A stretch of DNA of 64,000 nucleotides from positions 6,400 through 70,399 of the forward strand of contig CAYYPW010000027.1 of assembly GCA_964473645.1 (NCBI GenBank), read 5' to 3'. The position numbers and the translations under genes are program-made. The notes beneath the pieces are model-generated. The model saw nothing but the letters and a program-made list of their open reading frames with translations, did no database searches and was not told the DNA's origin. Source of the DNA: HdN1 sp964473645. Its GTDB lineage: Bacteria; Pseudomonadota; Gammaproteobacteria; Pseudomonadales; Ketobacteraceae. Numbering within the stretch: position 1 is the first letter of the stretch; each line of letters begins with the position of its first letter. This document shows positions 8,204-20,600 of the stretch, in pieces.

Positions 8204-9976
8204 TCAGGCAGCGCGAAACGACCAAGGCACCGTGCCAGGCGGTTCAGGACGTGAAAAATAATAGCCCTGCGCCACGTCGCAACCGATCGATCGCAGCCAG
8301 TCAAACTGCTCCAGGGTTTCAACACCTTCGGCGATGATCTCCATACCCAGATTGTGGCCAAGCTGGGTGATGCTCTGGGCAATCGCAGCATCGCGGCCCG
8401 ACCGGGGCAATCCGCTGACGAAAACCTTGTCAATTTTAAGGGTATCAACCTCAAACTGTCGCAGGTAGGCCATCGACGAATAGCCGGTACCAAAATCATC
8501 GATGGCCGAACGTATCCCCAGCTCGCGCAATTGGCGCAAGACCAGACGGGTATGCTCGACATCGGTAATGAGCGTGCTTTCGGTGACTTCGAGTTCTAGC
8601 TGGTGAGGATCGATGGCATAGTGTTTGATGGCAGCCGCCACATTAGCGACCAGATCGCGCTGGGCGAACTGCATCGACGAAAGATTGAGGGCAACACAGC
8701 TTTGTGGCGGCAGTACCTGTTGCCAGTCGGCAATCTGACGGCAAGTCGCATCAATGATCCAGGGGCCAAGCATATTGATGAACCCGGCCTCTTCGAGCAC
8801 CGGCACGAACACCCCGGGTTGTACCATGCCAGCGGTGACATGCCGCCAGCGCAGCAATGCCTCAAATCCGCGTAAGTGGCCGCTGCCCATATGCATCTGG
8901 GGCTGGAAATACAGTTCGAACTCCTGCTCGGCGATGGCCCTGCGCAAGCTTTGTTCCAACATCAACCGCGCCCGCGCGCGACCATTCATCTCGACACTGT
9001 AAAACCGGTAACTATTGCGGGATTCGGATTTGGCCCGCTGCATGGCAAGCCCTGCCGCGCGCATGATGGCATCGGCTGATTTGGCCGAATCGGGGTACAC
9101 CGCAATGCCGACACTCGCCCCGACCGTTATCTGTAACCCCTTGATGGTATGGGGTAGTGCCAGCGCATCGAGAATTTTTTCTGCGATATGGGCAATCTGA
9201 TCTTCGCTGGCAACGCCTTCGGCCAGAATGGCAAACTCATCGCCTCCCAAATGCGCAACGCGATCATAGGGTCGTAAAACGTCGCGCATGCGGGCCGCGA
9301 CGGTGCGCAGTACATTGTCACCGGCAAGGTGCCCAAAAGCATCGTTAATGCGTTTGAAGCCATCGAGGTCGACATAAAGCACGGGCAATAATTTATGATG
9401 ACGTTGTGCGCGTGCCAGTTCGTTTTCAAGCGCCTGCGTAAAGCCGTGACGATTGAGCAGCCCCGTTAACGTATCGGTGACGACCTGTACATCCAGCTGA
9501 TCTTGTAGGGATTTCGACACATCGTGAAGGCAGGCAAGGCAACGCCGATTATCGGCGAGTTCCAGCAACATGGCGATTTTACTGCGCAACAAGACCGGGT
9601 TGATTGGATGCAACAGATAGTCAATGGCATCGTTAAAGTCGCCGAGATGCGCCGGATCGTCTTCCTGCAGGGCAGACGTTATCAATAACAAGGGGATATG
9701 ACGGGTTCTGGGATTATTGCGCAGCTGACGCGCCAGCGCGAAGTTGGCTGCAGTGGCCGAATTATTCAGCAGGATAACGGCCACATCCTTGCGCGAGAAC
9801 ATGGGCTCGATTCGCTTGTGCGCCAACGCTGGCAACACCTTGCATGGCATGCCTTGTAGAAGAGCACACACGTGCGCAAGATCATCAGGCTTGTCGCCAA
9901 TCAACAAGACTGTTTGACGCGGCAATTTTTTCAGGTCGTCGCATGCAGCAACCGCTACCGACTTGATGCCAACCAT
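8204..9976 (-). CDS. REC-GGDEF-EAL c-di-GMP turnover protein
   Basis: A cytoplasmic protein of 590 residues. Residues ~20-135 are a receiver fold that has lost its phospho-acceptor (VAVILLNNSATA, Asn where Asp is expected). Residues ~165-325 are a GGDEF domain with an intact HLGGDEFA (244-248). Residues ~340-585 are an EAL domain with intact catalytic signatures: EALLRW (Glu372), NLSSMQF, LEVTES, IDDFGTGYSS, LKIDKVFV, IAEGVET and QGYYFSRP. Both synthesis and hydrolysis of c-di-GMP are chemically possible; in many such tandems one activity dominates, and which one cannot be told here. The ATG at 9976 has GAGG about nine bases upstream. The gene is followed closely by the UPF0149-TPR gene. Confidence 0.9.
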   Translation of the reverse strand: MVGIKSVAVAACDDLKKLPRQTVLLIGDKPDDLAHVCALLQGMPCKVLPALAHKRIEPMFSRKDVAVILLNNSATAANFALARQLRNNPRTRHIPLLLITSALQEDDPAHLGDFNDAIDYLLHPINPVLLRSKIAMLLELADNRRCLACLHDVSKSLQDQLDVQVVTDTLTGLLNRHGFTQALENELARAQRHHKLLPVLYVDLDGFKRINDAFGHLAGDNVLRTVAARMRDVLRPYDRVAHLGGDEFAILAEGVASEDQIAHIAEKILDALALPHTIKGLQITVGASVGIAVYPDSAKSADAIMRAAGLAMQRAKSESRNSYRFYSVEMNGRARARLMLEQSLRRAIAEQEFELYFQPQMHMGSGHLRGFEALLRWRHVTAGMVQPGVFVPVLEEAGFINMLGPWIIDATCRQIADWQQVLPPQSCVALNLSSMQFAQRDLVANVAAAIKHYAIDPHQLELEVTESTLITDVEHTRLVLRQLRELGIRSAIDDFGTGYSSMAYLRQFEVDTLKIDKVFVSGLPRSGRDAAIAQSITQLGHNLGMEIIAEGVETLEQFDWLRSIGCDVAQGYYFSRPEPPGTVPWSFRAA

Positions 9977-10022
9977 GGCGCTATACCTCGACGATGCAAT
10001 TCATCGAAACAGGGGAGAATCT

Positions 10023-10214
10023 ATGAGCGAACAATATGCGCGAACTGCGTGCGCGACGAGGAGGGTCGCTGCAGGAGAGAAATGCAGGGATACGCTTTCC
10101 GTTACGTGCCCGCTCCAAGATTCCCATTCACACTGTACGGGTGTTTCGAGCATTACATCCGCAGACTTCGCAACCATGCGAATCAACCGACAGGAGATTA
10201 ACTATGGTGTATAA
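10023..10214 (+). CDS. Possible small ORF (63 aa), no recognised family
   Basis: This short frame begins with ATG preceded by AGGGGAGA, a strong ribosome-site match four to five bases away, and ends at 10214. It lies on the plus strand in the ~290-bp gap between two minus-strand signalling genes. The predicted peptide has four cysteines (C10, C21, C29, C38) and no membrane segment or known motif. A second small frame with its own ribosome site overlaps its end. Evidence for coding is only the ribosome site, so this may be chance. Confidence 0.25.
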   Translation: MSEQYARTACATRRVAAGEKCRDTLSVTCPLQDSHSHCTGVSSITSADFATMRINRQEINYGV

Positions 10215-10251
10215 CAGCGTGTTTTATCAAGCGTCGGTGAAAAATAAATAA
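10204..10251 (+). CDS. Possible 15-aa micro-ORF
   Basis: A 15-codon frame starts with ATG at 10204, eight bases after AGGAG, and ends with TAA. It overlaps the end of the preceding small frame by 11 bases, as in translational coupling. The peptide (MVYNSVFYQASVKNK) has no recognised relative. It could be a leader peptide, but no gene follows on this strand, so support is weak. Confidence 0.2.
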   Translation: MVYNSVFYQASVKNK

Positions 10252-10263
10252 ATTCCCTACTGA

Positions 10264-11454
10264 TCAGAAGAGTTCAATGGCGTCGCTCTGATCCTGCTCG
10301 TTCGACGAGTTAGGTGGGTCTATCAGGGCTTTCAAGCCACTCATGGTAGAGATCAACTCGACAAACTGGTGTTCCGTCATTTCACGGCTTTCATGCATGG
10401 CATCGAGCTTATCGCGGGCATTACCCGCAATCGAAAGCAGCTTTGCCTCGTCTTCGGCAGGCATGTCAAAGGTACCTGCCGCGAATTCCAGCTCTTTGCC
10501 CAGTTCCCCCATGATCCGCTGGGACAATTCGTGATAGCCTTTTGCCGCGTTTCGAATCACCTCCAGCACCGCCAGCATTTGTGCATGCTGGTCATTAATA
10601 CTCCGCTTGATCATGATGTTACGCGCACGCGAATCTGCGATCGAACATAAATGGGCCAAGGTATCTTTCAAATTACCGTATTTTTCAGGATCACGGTAGG
10701 GGGCATTAGTGACCAGCAACGAGATGGCGCCATAACGAAAACCAAGAAAGCGATCCAGCTCAGCCGTGCGTGCCGTTGCCACGCTTAATTTGGTGAGAAT
10801 GGCATAATGCGCGGCAGGAGCCCCTTCAGGTGGATAAACCACTTTTTCATTGGCTGAGGTAATATCGACGATCGCATCCAGCCCCTTGCCGGCCAGCTGT
10901 CGCACCAGCAAGTGTGCCAAACTGCTGAGATCCTGCTGCTTTTCTGCAGAATCCATAAATCGCAACAAGGCGCCATATTCAGCCGCCGTCTCGATTGCTG
11001 TCTGCGCCTGTCGACTTTTTTCCTCCAGCAATTGCCGCTGTGTAAGCGCACGCATATAACGTGCCATTACAGTGGCGAGCGACGCCATGATCGGTTCGCT
11101 GGGTTTGACCCGCACTACGTCATCAACATTCAGATTCATGCAGGTGGCCCAATCCTGCTCGCTATGCGTCATCACTAACACATGGCTTTCTTTGCCTGCG
11201 GGATATTCGCGAATGGCACGGCAGACGGTGGGCAAATCAATAGGTTGACGACTGTCGATGACGATGACGTCGCATTCACTGGCCATAAAACTGTCCACCA
11301 CCCGTTCACGCAGCGCCAAGGGATCGTGCATGACATCTTGTACCGGCATAAGAGCTACGTCGGGCATCAACGCCAGATACGGCTCCATATCATTGGGCTG
11401 CCCGGTCAGCATCAAGACTTTTTGCTTTGAGGTATTGTATCGGTTGGGGGGCAT
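10264..11454 (-). CDS. Receiver-like signalling protein with coiled coil and GAF-like C-terminal region
   Basis: A soluble protein of about 396 residues. Residues ~10-130 look like a receiver: VLMLTGQPND at the first strand, CDVIVIDSRQP giving a plausible phospho-acceptor Asp, and VRVKPSEP at the Lys position. A charged helical linker follows (LTQRQLLEEKSRQAQTAIE), then a region of ~200 residues that could fold like a GAF or similar sensor domain, then an acidic tail. No catalytic output domain is visible. The ATG at 11454 is favoured over a TTG at 11508. It is transcribed separately from the giant lipoprotein gene upstream, because a strong terminator lies between them. Its position in the c-di-GMP block suggests a role in the same signalling, which is inference. 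Confidence 0.6.
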   Translation of the reverse strand: MPPNRYNTSKQKVLMLTGQPNDMEPYLALMPDVALMPVQDVMHDPLALRERVVDSFMASECDVIVIDSRQPIDLPTVCRAIREYPAGKESHVLVMTHSEQDWATCMNLNVDDVVRVKPSEPIMASLATVMARYMRALTQRQLLEEKSRQAQTAIETAAEYGALLRFMDSAEKQQDLSSLAHLLVRQLAGKGLDAIVDITSANEKVVYPPEGAPAAHYAILTKLSVATARTAELDRFLGFRYGAISLLVTNAPYRDPEKYGNLKDTLAHLCSIADSRARNIMIKRSINDQHAQMLAVLEVIRNAAKGYHELSQRIMGELGKELEFAAGTFDMPAEDEAKLLSIAGNARDKLDAMHESREMTEHQFVELISTMSGLKALIDPPNSSNEQDQSDAIELF

Positions 11455-11535
11455 CGTTTTTTTCCGGATCACTGTCAATGAAGTATAGACAGCGATTGCA
11501 TCCGCCAAAACTTACATCACCATTTGCTGACATGA

Positions 11536-11566
11536 AACAAAAAAAGAGGCCCCGCTTAACGGGGCC
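11536..11566 (-). terminator. Rho-independent terminator after the giant TSP3 lipoprotein gene
   Basis: Read on the minus strand, GGCCCCG and CGGGGCC pair around a 5-nt loop (11548-11566) and are followed by a run of seven Ts (11536-11547). It sits about 40 bases past the stop of the 10-kb gene. Confidence 0.92.
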
Positions 11567-11603
11567 GCTTTTCCACAAATGGCTTAGGGAATAATGCTAC
11601 TGA

Positions 11604-14600
11604 TTAGCCTCCTCCACCCTGTGCTCCCGCTTCCACCGCTGTTCTCAAATCGCCAAGCGCGATATCGTTGAGCAACACTTCGTATTCCTCGCTACCTGCA
11701 GGCTGCAGATAGCCACGGCGTACGACGTTTTGCTCTACGCTGTTGATGGTATCGACATCTTCAACGAAGAACAGCACTTCATCGGGGGATTCCACACCGG
11801 CTTGCTCAGCGATATAGCCAGGCGCAGCAACTTCAATCACCGGAATGCTACCCACGCTGGAGAGGACGAAATCGCCGCTGCCAATGGTGTACACCAGCGA
11901 TCCTTGCGGTGAGCTATAACGCCGTTGGTACACGACACGCGGGTTTGCACCGTCGGCGTTACCATTGTCGGTCACCAGGTAGGCGCTGACATCCATCGAG
12001 ACAATACCGCTCATGCCTGTCGCGACATCGCCACCGCCGATCCATTGCCCTTGAGCACTACCGTTATCAAGTTCCGTCTGGGTGTAGACAATGTCATCGA
12101 GTGACTGCGCCGGGATGGGGTCAACGTCATCTGGGTTGACTTGGTCCTGGGCATAACCCATGGCAACGATGTTACTGCAGCCCAGCCCAACCTCTTCAAA
12201 CCATTCATCCCAGTGCTCTTCGCAAGGCACATTGTACCTATCGGTGCTGCTGGTAATGGTGGCGCCAAAGGCTTTGGCGCCGGCAGAAAAGACCGCATCG
12301 GGGGGTAACCCGCTCTGCAGTTCTTCAGGCAGGAACGCAGCGAGTGCATCGCCATTGATATCCCAGCTCACAAGATCGATGTTTTCTTCACTCACAGGCA
12401 GCGCGTTACCCTGATCGTCAGTCGGCTGGATAATCGCTGTATTGGGGGCTGCGACGTAGCCAGTGACCTTGAACAGATCGGCATACAGCTCAATCCCTGT
12501 GGCGGTAAGAATGGCTTCTACACTCATTGGCGCTGTTTCGAAGGTGCCCGTTGCAGGATTGAAAACGAACTGCTGCTCAAGCAAAGTGTGATCTGCATTG
12601 TCAGCAATCAGGCCCAGTTCAATGCTTGGCTGCATGGATTGGCTGTCAAACTCTGCTTCGAACCATCCCAGACCACCCTGCTCCTGCAACTGTACTTGCT
12701 CCTCGACATTGGCAGCCGCCACCAGCGCCACTACACCTGCGCCGTTACAAACAATGTCACCATAACCGGATACACGCGTCAGGGTCAGTGCACTCAAGGT
12801 GTTTAGATTGCCGCTAATGGTAACGTTCGCTTCTGGGTCGTTGAGCGATGACACGCTGAAATCACCCGTATCGGAGGCTGCACCGACCAACACCAGATCA
12901 TCATCGAGCGTCAACACCACCTGACGACCGACCTGCTCCACTAAGGCAAATGCAGTCATGGGGGCAATGTCAGCGTCGGGTTCACACTGATTGTTTTGCT
13001 CGTCATAGTCTTGTGAATTGTCATCAAGGTTAATGATGGCCAAGTAAGCGTTATCAAGGGCCGGAGGTGCACCCGTGCAATCGCCTGCAACAAACGGACA
13101 GTCGTCTTCAGCATCGTCAAGACCATCATCGTCTGTGTCGGCGACACGCGCAGCATCGTCAGGGAACGCATCATCGCCATCGGCAACGCCATCGCTGTCA
13201 CTATCCAGTGAACGCGTTGGATCGAAGGGGAAGGCGTCTTCACCATTCAATGCACCGTCGTCATCAGCATCCTGTTGACGAATATCACCGCTGGTATCGT
13301 TTTCACAGGCGTCACCGATGCCATTGTCATTAAAATCTGACTGGTCCGGGTTGTAGTCGTTGTCACAGTTATCATTGGCATCATCCACACCGTCACCATC
13401 GGAGTCGGTAATTCCGCCGCCACCGCCCGTGCACTCGCCTGCCTGCAGATCAGGATTGCTGTTATACGGGCAGGGATCATTGGCGTTATCGATGCCATCA
13501 CCATCGTAATCACCGCCGCTGGGCAGCTCGCACTGGCCGTTACCATCGGTATCGACGCAGAAGTAACGGAAATTACCGGCGGCTTGGCCCAGGATGGTGT
13601 CGTTCTGATCCACGACATAGGACTGGATATTGTAACGGCACTGAATGAACTCAGGATCAACGCCTGTCGCAGCCGCACACGCATCGACATCACAATCTAT
13701 CGAAGGAATGAAGCTGTTGGTGCTGTAGAGACGACCGGCAGACACCGTGTCGCAGCGATTGTCAGGGCCACCGTACGGCGGCACCATATGCGCCATTTCG
13801 TAGGTGTATTTGATCTTCAGTTCGCCGGCATCATGTGCCGTCATCATGGCCGCTTGCACATTGGCGTTGGACGCCAAATTAGCTGACATGAGGAACAGCG
13901 ATTCCGGATCGGTCCATTTGTAAATGGGGCGAGGGCTGTCAACTGCGACTGGTTCACCGCTGCTGTTGGTGGCATCGATAAAATCACCGTTGACATAGAA
14001 CTCGCTCATGGGCTCCTGTACCGTGGGGAAGTAACGCACGGCAGTGCGCGTGACCGTAGTATCGTCATCAAAGGTAACGGTCGCTGTCAGTGTCTGCTCG
14101 GTGGCACCGCGCACACAGTGATTGCTGTTGCCGACGTCTGCATTGGTCGCCGTGAAGCTATAACGCAGGCCCTGATTTTCCAGTGCCAAAGGCCCAGCCG
14201 GGAAGGATTCATCATTGCTGGAATCCACAGTAACCGAGGTGACTGTTTTCCCTGCGCTGAACACCCGCACTTCGGCATTGACCGGCACATAGCCATCAGT
14301 GCAACCCCCAGCGCTCACGTTATAGATCTGGAATTCACTGACGGCCGCTTCTGCCAGGGAAGGATCACTGACAAGCTCGGCGATCATGCCGTACAGATCA
14401 ATACCGCTGAAGGACTGGCCGCAATTGAAGTAAATGTGGCCGCTCGGTGATAGCGGGTTAATCATCTGTTCGTCGACACCCACGATCTGCATGAATGCCA
14501 GCGCCTGGTCGGCATCCAGCGCGGTGGCCGGGCCGAAGGTATCCGGATTCAGATCACGCTTGGTATACAGGGCGAGCTGATCCACATCGGACAGTGTTTC

Positions 14601-17600
14601 TGCCATGCTGGCGCTGTACTCAGTGGCTTCTTCAACGTTCACCAACAGGCCACGATAGATGGACAGGGCTTCGTCGAGGCTCGCTTCGGGCTGGAAGCCA
14701 CGATGGCTGTTGTATGCCGCCACAATGGCTTCTGGGGTCAGCGTGCCGCCGTTGGCGAAGAAACCGGCCATGCCTTCTGCCAGCGCTTGTGGAATATAGC
14801 TGGCAGCATCGGCACGGTTACAGGCGCTGTCCACCACACGACGCAAATAGCCTGCCACTTGCGTGTCAGAGGCTGCATTGCCTTGTGATTCCAGAGCAAT
14901 GAATTCTGACTCAAACTGCACCGTGGCCGTTATTTTGTCGGCATCACCTTCTGCCGTGGTAATCCCGTTGGCGGCCAGATTGACGCCATCGGGTTCACTG
15001 GCCAGGTTGGAAGGCGCTTCGAATGAGCCCTCGTTAGCCAAGGTGGCAACATCCTTGATTGCCAATTCGCGCAAGGCATCAATGCTGTCTGCACTGGGTA
15101 GTGGCACCTCATCGATACCGTTACCGCCAACGGCAGCTTGCGCAACCTCTGTCAACATTTCAGTGGCCAGTGTCGTCTCGGGTGAAACCACCACGGTGGC
15201 ATCATCTTCGGTAGCGACCGGCGAGGTCAGGGAGAGGATTTCACCGTTGTTTTCCTTGGTGACATGCACTTCGTAGTAGAACTGGCCTTCTACGGGCGCA
15301 GGCACCTCCGGCAAGGTATAGGAGCCATCAGCACCTGTAACGACGTTGCCGACATCCACGGTGGATTCAGTGCCGTCTGCATTCACCTGCACCAGCGTCA
15401 CCGTTGCATCGGCGAGCGGCGCGTTGGTCATTGCACCGGTATCATCCACTTCGCCTGCAGCGCTCAATGCGCCAAACGGGTTCAGCGTTGCGACAAAACT
15501 GCGCAGGTGATCACTTAAACCTGCGACCAATTGTGCATCGTCAGGATCAGCGACCACTGTGCCACTTAGTGTCAGCATGCCATCGCCGGGTTCAGTCGTA
15601 TCGCACGCATCACCGATACCGTCCTCATCGCTGTCATCCTGCGTGTAATTGGCAAGACCTGGGCAATTGTCGGCATGCAAGCCACCTTCATCTGCAAAAC
15701 CATCGTCGTCGGCATCTACAAACATCGTGCCCGGGACATTGGGATTGTTGACTTCAGGATCTTGGTAATCTGGCCAGCTGTCGCCGTCGCTGTCGACGTC
15801 GTTGCTGGCAGTATCACCGCTGGTATCACTTTCGCACGCATCGCCCACGTTATTTTCATTGAGGTCGGACTGATCCGGGTTGCTCACGTTGGGGCAATTA
15901 TCGTCACTGTCAATGACGCCATCGCTATCGAAATCAGGCTCGCCACCGAAGTCGCAATAATCGCCAATACCATCCTCATCACTATCAAGCTGTTCAGTGT
16001 TGTGGATTTGTGGACAATTATCATCAACATCGCTGATGCCATCGCGATCCGAATCCGGCTCATAGTCGAAGTTGGCTTGCACTTGCGCCAAGGCGCCGGC
16101 ATCGAGCCCATTCAGCAGATACTCGCGATCGGGAGAAATGAAACCACCCATCCGCACGTAGTCCGTGTCACCTTCAGGAATAACGGCCAGTATCAGCGCC
16201 TCCGTTTCGTCCGAGAACATTTCGTACTGCGCTTGTATCTGCTCTGGTAGTTCAATGATCATTACCAGATTGCCGTTTTCGAGCGGATCAATGATTTCCC
16301 ATGTGCCTAAAATCACGCCAGCATCGTCAGACAGTGCGTCTGGCGTCAGCGTCGGCGGACTAGAGGGCGACATATACACTTGATGGAATTCCAGCGTGCC
16401 TGAAGTACCAGCAGCACCGCTGATATCCGCACCACGCAAGAAACCGTAAATGTAGCCGCTACCATAGCTGTCATGCGCCACCGGAACCCCTTGCGCCACA
16501 CTGTCAAAGACGGTGTCTTCGGCATGCAGCACATCGGCCAGGCTGTTGGCCAGCTCATTGTTGCTCAACTGCTCGCCTTGTGCAGGCATGGCATCGACAA
16601 TGTAATTCATGCACGCCAAGGTAATTGTGCCGGAATTCATCGTAGGCATATCACAACCGATTTCGAAGGTAGGCAGGGTCGCTACTGCACGCATACCTAT
16701 CGCGTTGGCAGTCGCTTCAAAGCCATTCTGCGGATCGATCAGGCCATACTCTGACCACGATTCGGGGATAAAGCCCATCATCGGTTCGCCACTGACATCC
16801 GCACCAAACAAGGTGGCAGAATAGGCTTGCACGATGTTGTCGGCCTCGTCACGCACCACCAGCGATGCGCTGTTACCGTCAGTGGATGCAACTTCTACAG
16901 AATCATGCACCAAGGTCCAACCCGCATCGGCGAGTAAATAGCGCTCATCAGAAGTGTCAGCGTCCCACGCTTTCGTGCCGGTGTTATAGCTGAATAGCTG
17001 CTCACCCAGATCAGAAATAACGCTGTAGCTGAAGTACACCGAGAAGTTTGAACCATAACCACTGCTGCCTTCGTTTTCATACGCTTCGAGCAGGGCCAGA
17101 CCGCTACTTGCATCAAACACATCGGCCGCTGGCGCCTCGCCCATCGGGGTCAACGTTATATCGCTGGTGTAGGAACACTGCGCAATAACGGTGCCTTCAC
17201 CGTTGGTGATCGTCAGGCTGTCGGTTGCCGTGCCGGTAATCACGTTATTTGCATCGGCACTGCCGGCAAACTCGTTGCTATAGGCATAGGTGTAGCCGCT
17301 GCTGCTGTCCTGGAATTGGTCAGCGTCTGACAGGTTCAGGTTGCCTTCGGCATCGACGAATACGTCGCCACCATCAGGACTGAATTCCTCATCAGCGAAG
17401 CTCAATTTCATGACTTCACCGTTATGCACGGCATAGCCCAGCGTTGCGTAATGCTCCCCTTCATTGCGGTCGCATTCTTGATTGAAGGGGCCGACATCAC
17501 CGGTTTCCGTTTCGCTGGTGACGACTTCGCGCAACAGGTAGAAGCCCGACAGATCACGCGCGCTTTCGCACACGTCACCGACGCCATCGTCGTCGCTGTC

Positions 17601-20600
17601 CGCCTGATCGGCATTGGGGGTTAGCGCGCAGTTATCGCTGTTGTCACCGACCGTATCGGCATCGGTGTCTTGCGACTCGGCTTCATCCAATGGGAAGGCG
17701 TCATCCAGGTCCGCAGTACCGTCGTTATCGTCGTCGCTATCGCAGGCGTTACCGTCTGCATCTGCGTCGCTGTTGAGCTGATCGGTGTTGGCGATCAGTG
17801 CGCAGTTGTCGGTACCGTCATTGACGGTGTCAGCGTCGGTATCTGCTCGCAGCGGATGGGTGCCGTCAACGGATTCTTGGGTGTCAGAAACGCCGTCGTT
17901 GTCATCGTCGGTATCGCACGTATCGCCAGCGTTATCGCTGTCGGTATCGGTTTGCTCGACGTTGGCATCCTGCGGGCAATTGTCGCCGTTGTCGCCTACG
18001 GTATCGACGTCAGTATCGGCGGATTCTTGCGAATCCAGTGGGAACACGTCGTCGTTATCGTGGACACCGTCGTTGTCGGTATCGGCATCACGCGGATCGG
18101 TGCCTTCACTGGTTTCTTCGGTGTTGCTGATGCCGTCACCGTCGATATCGCTGTCGCACACGTCGCCCTGATCGTCGTTATCAAGATTGGCCTGATCCAG
18201 GTTGGCTTGGTCGACGCAATTATCTTCAGCGTCATCGACAAAATCACTGTCAGCATCGGACGAACGAGTGCTGTCGGTGGGGAAGTCATCGTCCGGGTCG
18301 TTGACATCGTCGCCATCGGTGTCGACCAGCAAGGGATCAGAACCGTAATCGGCCTCATCACCATCGGTTAACCCGTCACCGTCGTCGTCATTGTCGCAGG
18401 CATTGCCGTTGCCATCGTCATCCGTATCGAGATTGGATGCATCTGCAATGGCAGGGCAAGTGTCTTCGTAGTCGTCGATACCATCGTTATCTGTATCGAT
18501 TTCGCAAGCATCGCCGATATCGTTGGTATTCGCATCGAGCTGATTGGCGTTGGCATGCAAGGGGCAATTATCATCGGCGTTAGCCACGGTATCGCCATCG
18601 ATATCGGTATCGCATGCATCCCCAAGACCATCGTCATCTTCATCAGATTGATCAAGCTGACCACCGATCAATATCGCGGGGTTGGCAATGGCCGGGCAAT
18701 TATCCGGGCCATCGTCGATACCATCGGCATCACTGTCGTCCACGACGGGGTTAGTGCCCTGTGCGGATTCTTCGGTATCGGTAACACCGTCGTTATCATC
18801 GTCGGTATCGCAGGCATCACCAAACAAACCTAGATCGGTATTGGTCTGGTCGTTGTTAGATGTGGTCGGGCAGTTATCGATTGTGTTGGCAACACCATCT
18901 CCATCTACGTCGGTGTCGCACGCATCGTCAGTGTTATCGTCGTCGGAATCTACGCCAGCATTTTTCAATGCGGGGCAAGAATCAGCATCGTTGGCAACGC
19001 TGTCACCATCACGATCACTATCGCAAACATCACCGGTCTTATCGCCATCCATGTCGGCTTGGTTCAGGTTGGCAACCGCAGGACAGTTGTCACGTGAGTC
19101 ACGTACCGTGTCGCTGTCGCAGTCCGCTGTCAGCGAGCATCCTTCTGCTTCATTGGTATCGGCAACACCGTCGTTTTCATCGTCGACATCGGCATTATTG
19201 CCCACGCCATCGTTGTCGGTATCCAGTGCTTCAGCGTCATTCAGCGGGAATTTATCGCTGTTGTCTGGCTCACCGTCGCCATCATCATCGGTATCCGAGC
19301 CATCACCGAGATCATCGCCATCGGTGTCAGCATATTCCGAACTGTTGAACGGGAAGGCATCGGCATCATCCGGGATGCCATCATTGTCGTCATCGCTGTC
19401 ATTGACATCACCCACGCCATCGTCATCGGTGTCGACATAAGATTCACCTGGATTACCCCCGTCGTTATCGTCAGGATCTTCACCGGCCGGCCAGCCATCA
19501 TTGTCGACATCGGCCGCATCTGAACGGCTTGCATCCAGTGGGAAATCGTCGTCCACGTTAGGCACATTGTCGCCGTCACGATCACTGTCGGCATTGTCGC
19601 CCGTACCATCACTGTCGGTATCGCGGCTTTCTGCGGCATTGGTCGGGAAGGCATCAGAGGTATCTGCAACACCGTCGTTATCGTCGTCGGTATCGGTATT
19701 GTTACCCACGCCATCGTTATCGGCGTCAGCACTTTCAGCAGAGTTCAGCGGGAATTTATCGTCTGCATCGAGCACGCTGTCGTTATCATCGTCGCGATCG
19801 CATGCATTTCCTTGCCCGTCACTATCGGTATCGGTTTGATTGGGGTTGGCCACCAATGCGCAATTATCAGTGGCGTTATCGATACCGTCACGATCAGAGT
19901 CAAAACGAACGGCAGGATTCAGTGGCGCTTGATCAACATTGTCCAGCACGCCATCATCATCCGAATCACGATCCTGCGGATTGGTGCCACGCGCGGCTTC
20001 ATCGGTATCGAGCACGCCATCATTATCGTCGTCAGTGTCTGCGGTATTGCCCATGCCGTCGCGGTCGAAATCAACGGTTTCCGCGCCATCACGGGGGAAA
20101 ATATCGGTGGTATTGGCTACACCGTCACCATCGATATCTGTATCAGAATTGTCGCCTACACCATCACGATCCAGGTCGTTCTGCTCGCCAGCTACCAGCG
20201 AAAATGCATCAGTGCTGTCGGGAACGCCATCATTGTCGTCGTCGGTATCTGTATTATTGCCGACACCATCACCATCGGTATCGACAAATGTTGATGACGG
20301 GATTCCTCCGTCGTTATCATTCGGGTCTTGATCAGACGGCCAACCATCATTATCGACATCGGTTTTATCGGACTTGCTGGCATCCAGCGGGAAATCGTCG
20401 CTGCTATTGGGAACGTTGTCACCATCGCGATCGGTATCGGCATTGTTACCGATACCATCACTATCCGTGTCCAGCCACTCCTGATTATTCAATGCGAAGG
20501 CGTCGCTGCCATCGGCTACCCCGTCATTATCATCATCGGTGTCAGCCGTGTTACCGACACCATCACCATCGGTGTCTACCGATTCAGTGGGGTCTGTCGG

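Noticed and set aside
9977..10263. A c-di-GMP riboswitch among the c-di-GMP genes
   Set aside because: I found none of the conserved GEMM core in the right order in this or other leaders of the block.
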